Source: Acidobacteriota bacterium (GTDB taxonomy: Bacteria; Acidobacteriota; Vicinamibacteria; Vicinamibacterales; Vicinamibacteraceae). From it: a DNA stretch of 6,482 nucleotides. The first letter of the stretch is position 1; each line of letters starts with the position of its first letter. A model generated the notes under the pieces. It was not told the origin of the DNA. It did no database searches and was given only the letters and a program-made list of their open reading frames with translations. The translations under genes and the position numbers were made by a program. The DNA is taken from positions 1-6,482 of the forward strand of contig JAEZCY010000139.1 in the NCBI GenBank assembly GCA_023429845.1, written 5' to 3'. Below, in pieces: positions 5,803 through 6,482 of this stretch.

Positions 5803-6482
5803 TCAGCTCTGCCTGGGCGAGCTGTACGCCCTGTAATAGTCCGCGTACGAATGTGCTTCGCCGTGGCCGTCGCTGGCCCGGTTCAGGATCACTCCGCCGA
5901 TTCGGTGGCGGCCGATGGCGTCAGTCGCCCGCTTCACCAGGTCGAACGGCGTCGATTGCGCGCGCACCACGATGAATGCCGTGTCCACCATCGCGGCCAG
6001 GAGGTTGGCGTCCGTCAGCAGGCCAACCGGCGGCGTGTCGATGATCACGAAGTCGAACGCCTGCCTCGCTTCTTCGAGCAGCTGCCGCATGCGGTCGGAT
6101 GTGAGTCCCCGGAGCGGATCGGAGTCGGGCCGCCCTGCCGTCAGGACGGTGAGATGTGGCGTGACCTGCACGAGCGGGGGAGTGATCGAGGCGTCACGCA
6201 GCATGTCGCCGAGGCCGGTGACCGCCACGGCATTGAACACCCGGTCGAGCGACGGACGACGGAGGTCGGCGTCGATGAGCAGGACGTCGCGCCCGTAGGA
6301 GCCGCTCAGCGTCAGGGCAAGGTTCACCGACGACAGCGTCTTGCCTTCACCGGCGAGAGCACTGGTGATCATCACCACGCGCGTACCGCGCTCGGCCTGC
6401 ATGTGATGCACGAGCGCGCCGAGTCGCCGGTACTCCTCGACGACTTCCGGTGGCAGCGCGCCCCCCCAGGCGCGCGGCGCCC
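5803..6482 (-). CDS. Wzc/BY-kinase-type tyrosine kinase domain of polysaccharide chain-length regulator (5' partial)
   Basis: This is the cytoplasmic ATPase/autokinase domain of a bacterial tyrosine kinase that controls polymer length and export of exopolysaccharide with a Wzz-type membrane domain. The frame is open to the right edge, so the start is outside the window; 225 residues are visible. The first part carries the EEYRRL motif (visible residues about 15-20) typical of the oligomer interface ahead of the kinase core. Walker A is SALAGEGKT (40-48), Walker A' is LLIDADLRRP (67-76) and Walker B is FVIIDTPPV (144-152). The C-terminus has a tyrosine cluster, YADYYRAY (Tyr 212, 215, 216, 219), the expected autophosphorylation site. 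A GTG at 6411 could be read as a start but would cut off the EEYRRL segment, so it is not chosen. The TGA stop lies 7 nt before the sugar transferase start. Whether the Wzz domain is fused upstream cannot be seen. A plain ParA/MinD ATPase is less likely given the tyrosine cluster and neighbours. Confidence 0.92.
   Translation of the reverse strand, partial: APRAWGGALPPEVVEEYRRLGALVHHMQAERGTRVVMITSALAGEGKTLSSVNLALTLSGSYGRDVLLIDADLRRPSLDRVFNAVAVTGLGDMLRDASITPPLVQVTPHLTVLTAGRPDSDPLRGLTSDRMRQLLEEARQAFDFVIIDTPPVGLLTDANLLAAMVDTAFIVVRAQSTPFDLVKRATDAIGRHRIGGVILNRASDGHGEAHSYADYYRAYSSPRQS

Noticed and set aside
5097..5975. A 292-codon open frame on the plus strand spanning two genes
   Set aside because: It runs antisense across the sugar transferase and the end of the kinase, with a highly charged, motif-free translation; it is not supported as a gene.
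5803..6411. A complete 202-residue kinase starting at GTG 6411
   Set aside because: The same frame continues upstream to the window edge and contains the conserved EEYRRL motif of BY-kinases, so the gene starts outside the window.
6461..6467. A run of seven C bases (G on the coding strand) in the kinase gene as a possible phase-variation or frameshift site
   Set aside because: The frame is intact through the run and the encoded region leads properly into EEYRRL. A run of seven is unremarkable in GC-rich DNA without evidence of length variation.
1..6482. CRISPR array, tRNA/rRNA genes, insertion sequences, terminators or internal promoters
   Set aside because: I saw no regularly spaced repeats, transposase motifs or RNA gene signatures, and gene junctions are 7 nt or overlapping, leaving no room for terminators or separate promoters.

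Overview
The window is a GC-rich, tightly packed, single-strand segment of an exopolysaccharide/capsule biosynthesis operon. All five genes lie on the minus strand and are transcribed from the right edge towards the left, with no RNA genes, mobile elements or intergenic gaps longer than 7 nt. The organism looks like a high-GC, Gram-negative soil-type bacterium. The sugar transferase resembles the PEP-CTERM/XrtA-associated (EpsB_2) type, which is common in Acidobacteriota and some Proteobacteria. That taxonomic reading is an inference, since no phylogenetic marker gene is present.

In transcription order: (1) 6482-5803, the C-terminal tyrosine-kinase domain of a Wzz/Wzc-like chain-length regulator (5' end outside the window); (2) 5795-4416, a polyprenyl-phosphate hexose-1-phosphate transferase that starts the repeat unit on the lipid carrier; (3) 4419-3268, a sugar-transfer-associated ATP-grasp protein, a putative amide ligase; (4) 3268-1832, a protein closely resembling MurL, the ATP-using epimerase that inverts a terminal L-glutamate on UDP-MurNAc-L-Ala-L-Glu; (5) 1835 to the left edge, a membrane glycosyltransferase with two GT2 units in tandem in one reading frame (3' end outside the window).

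Genes 2-3 and 4-5 overlap by ATGA and genes 3-4 by TAATG, so the last four genes are probably translationally coupled and made in fixed proportion. A likely division of labour is: the kinase controls chain length and export, the initiating transferase loads the first sugar, and the tandem GT2 protein adds further sugars. The ATP-grasp and MurL-like proteins may attach an amino acid or peptide to the glycan or its precursor and set its stereochemistry. That last step is a hypothesis drawn from family knowledge and gene order, and it is the most interesting aspect of the window.
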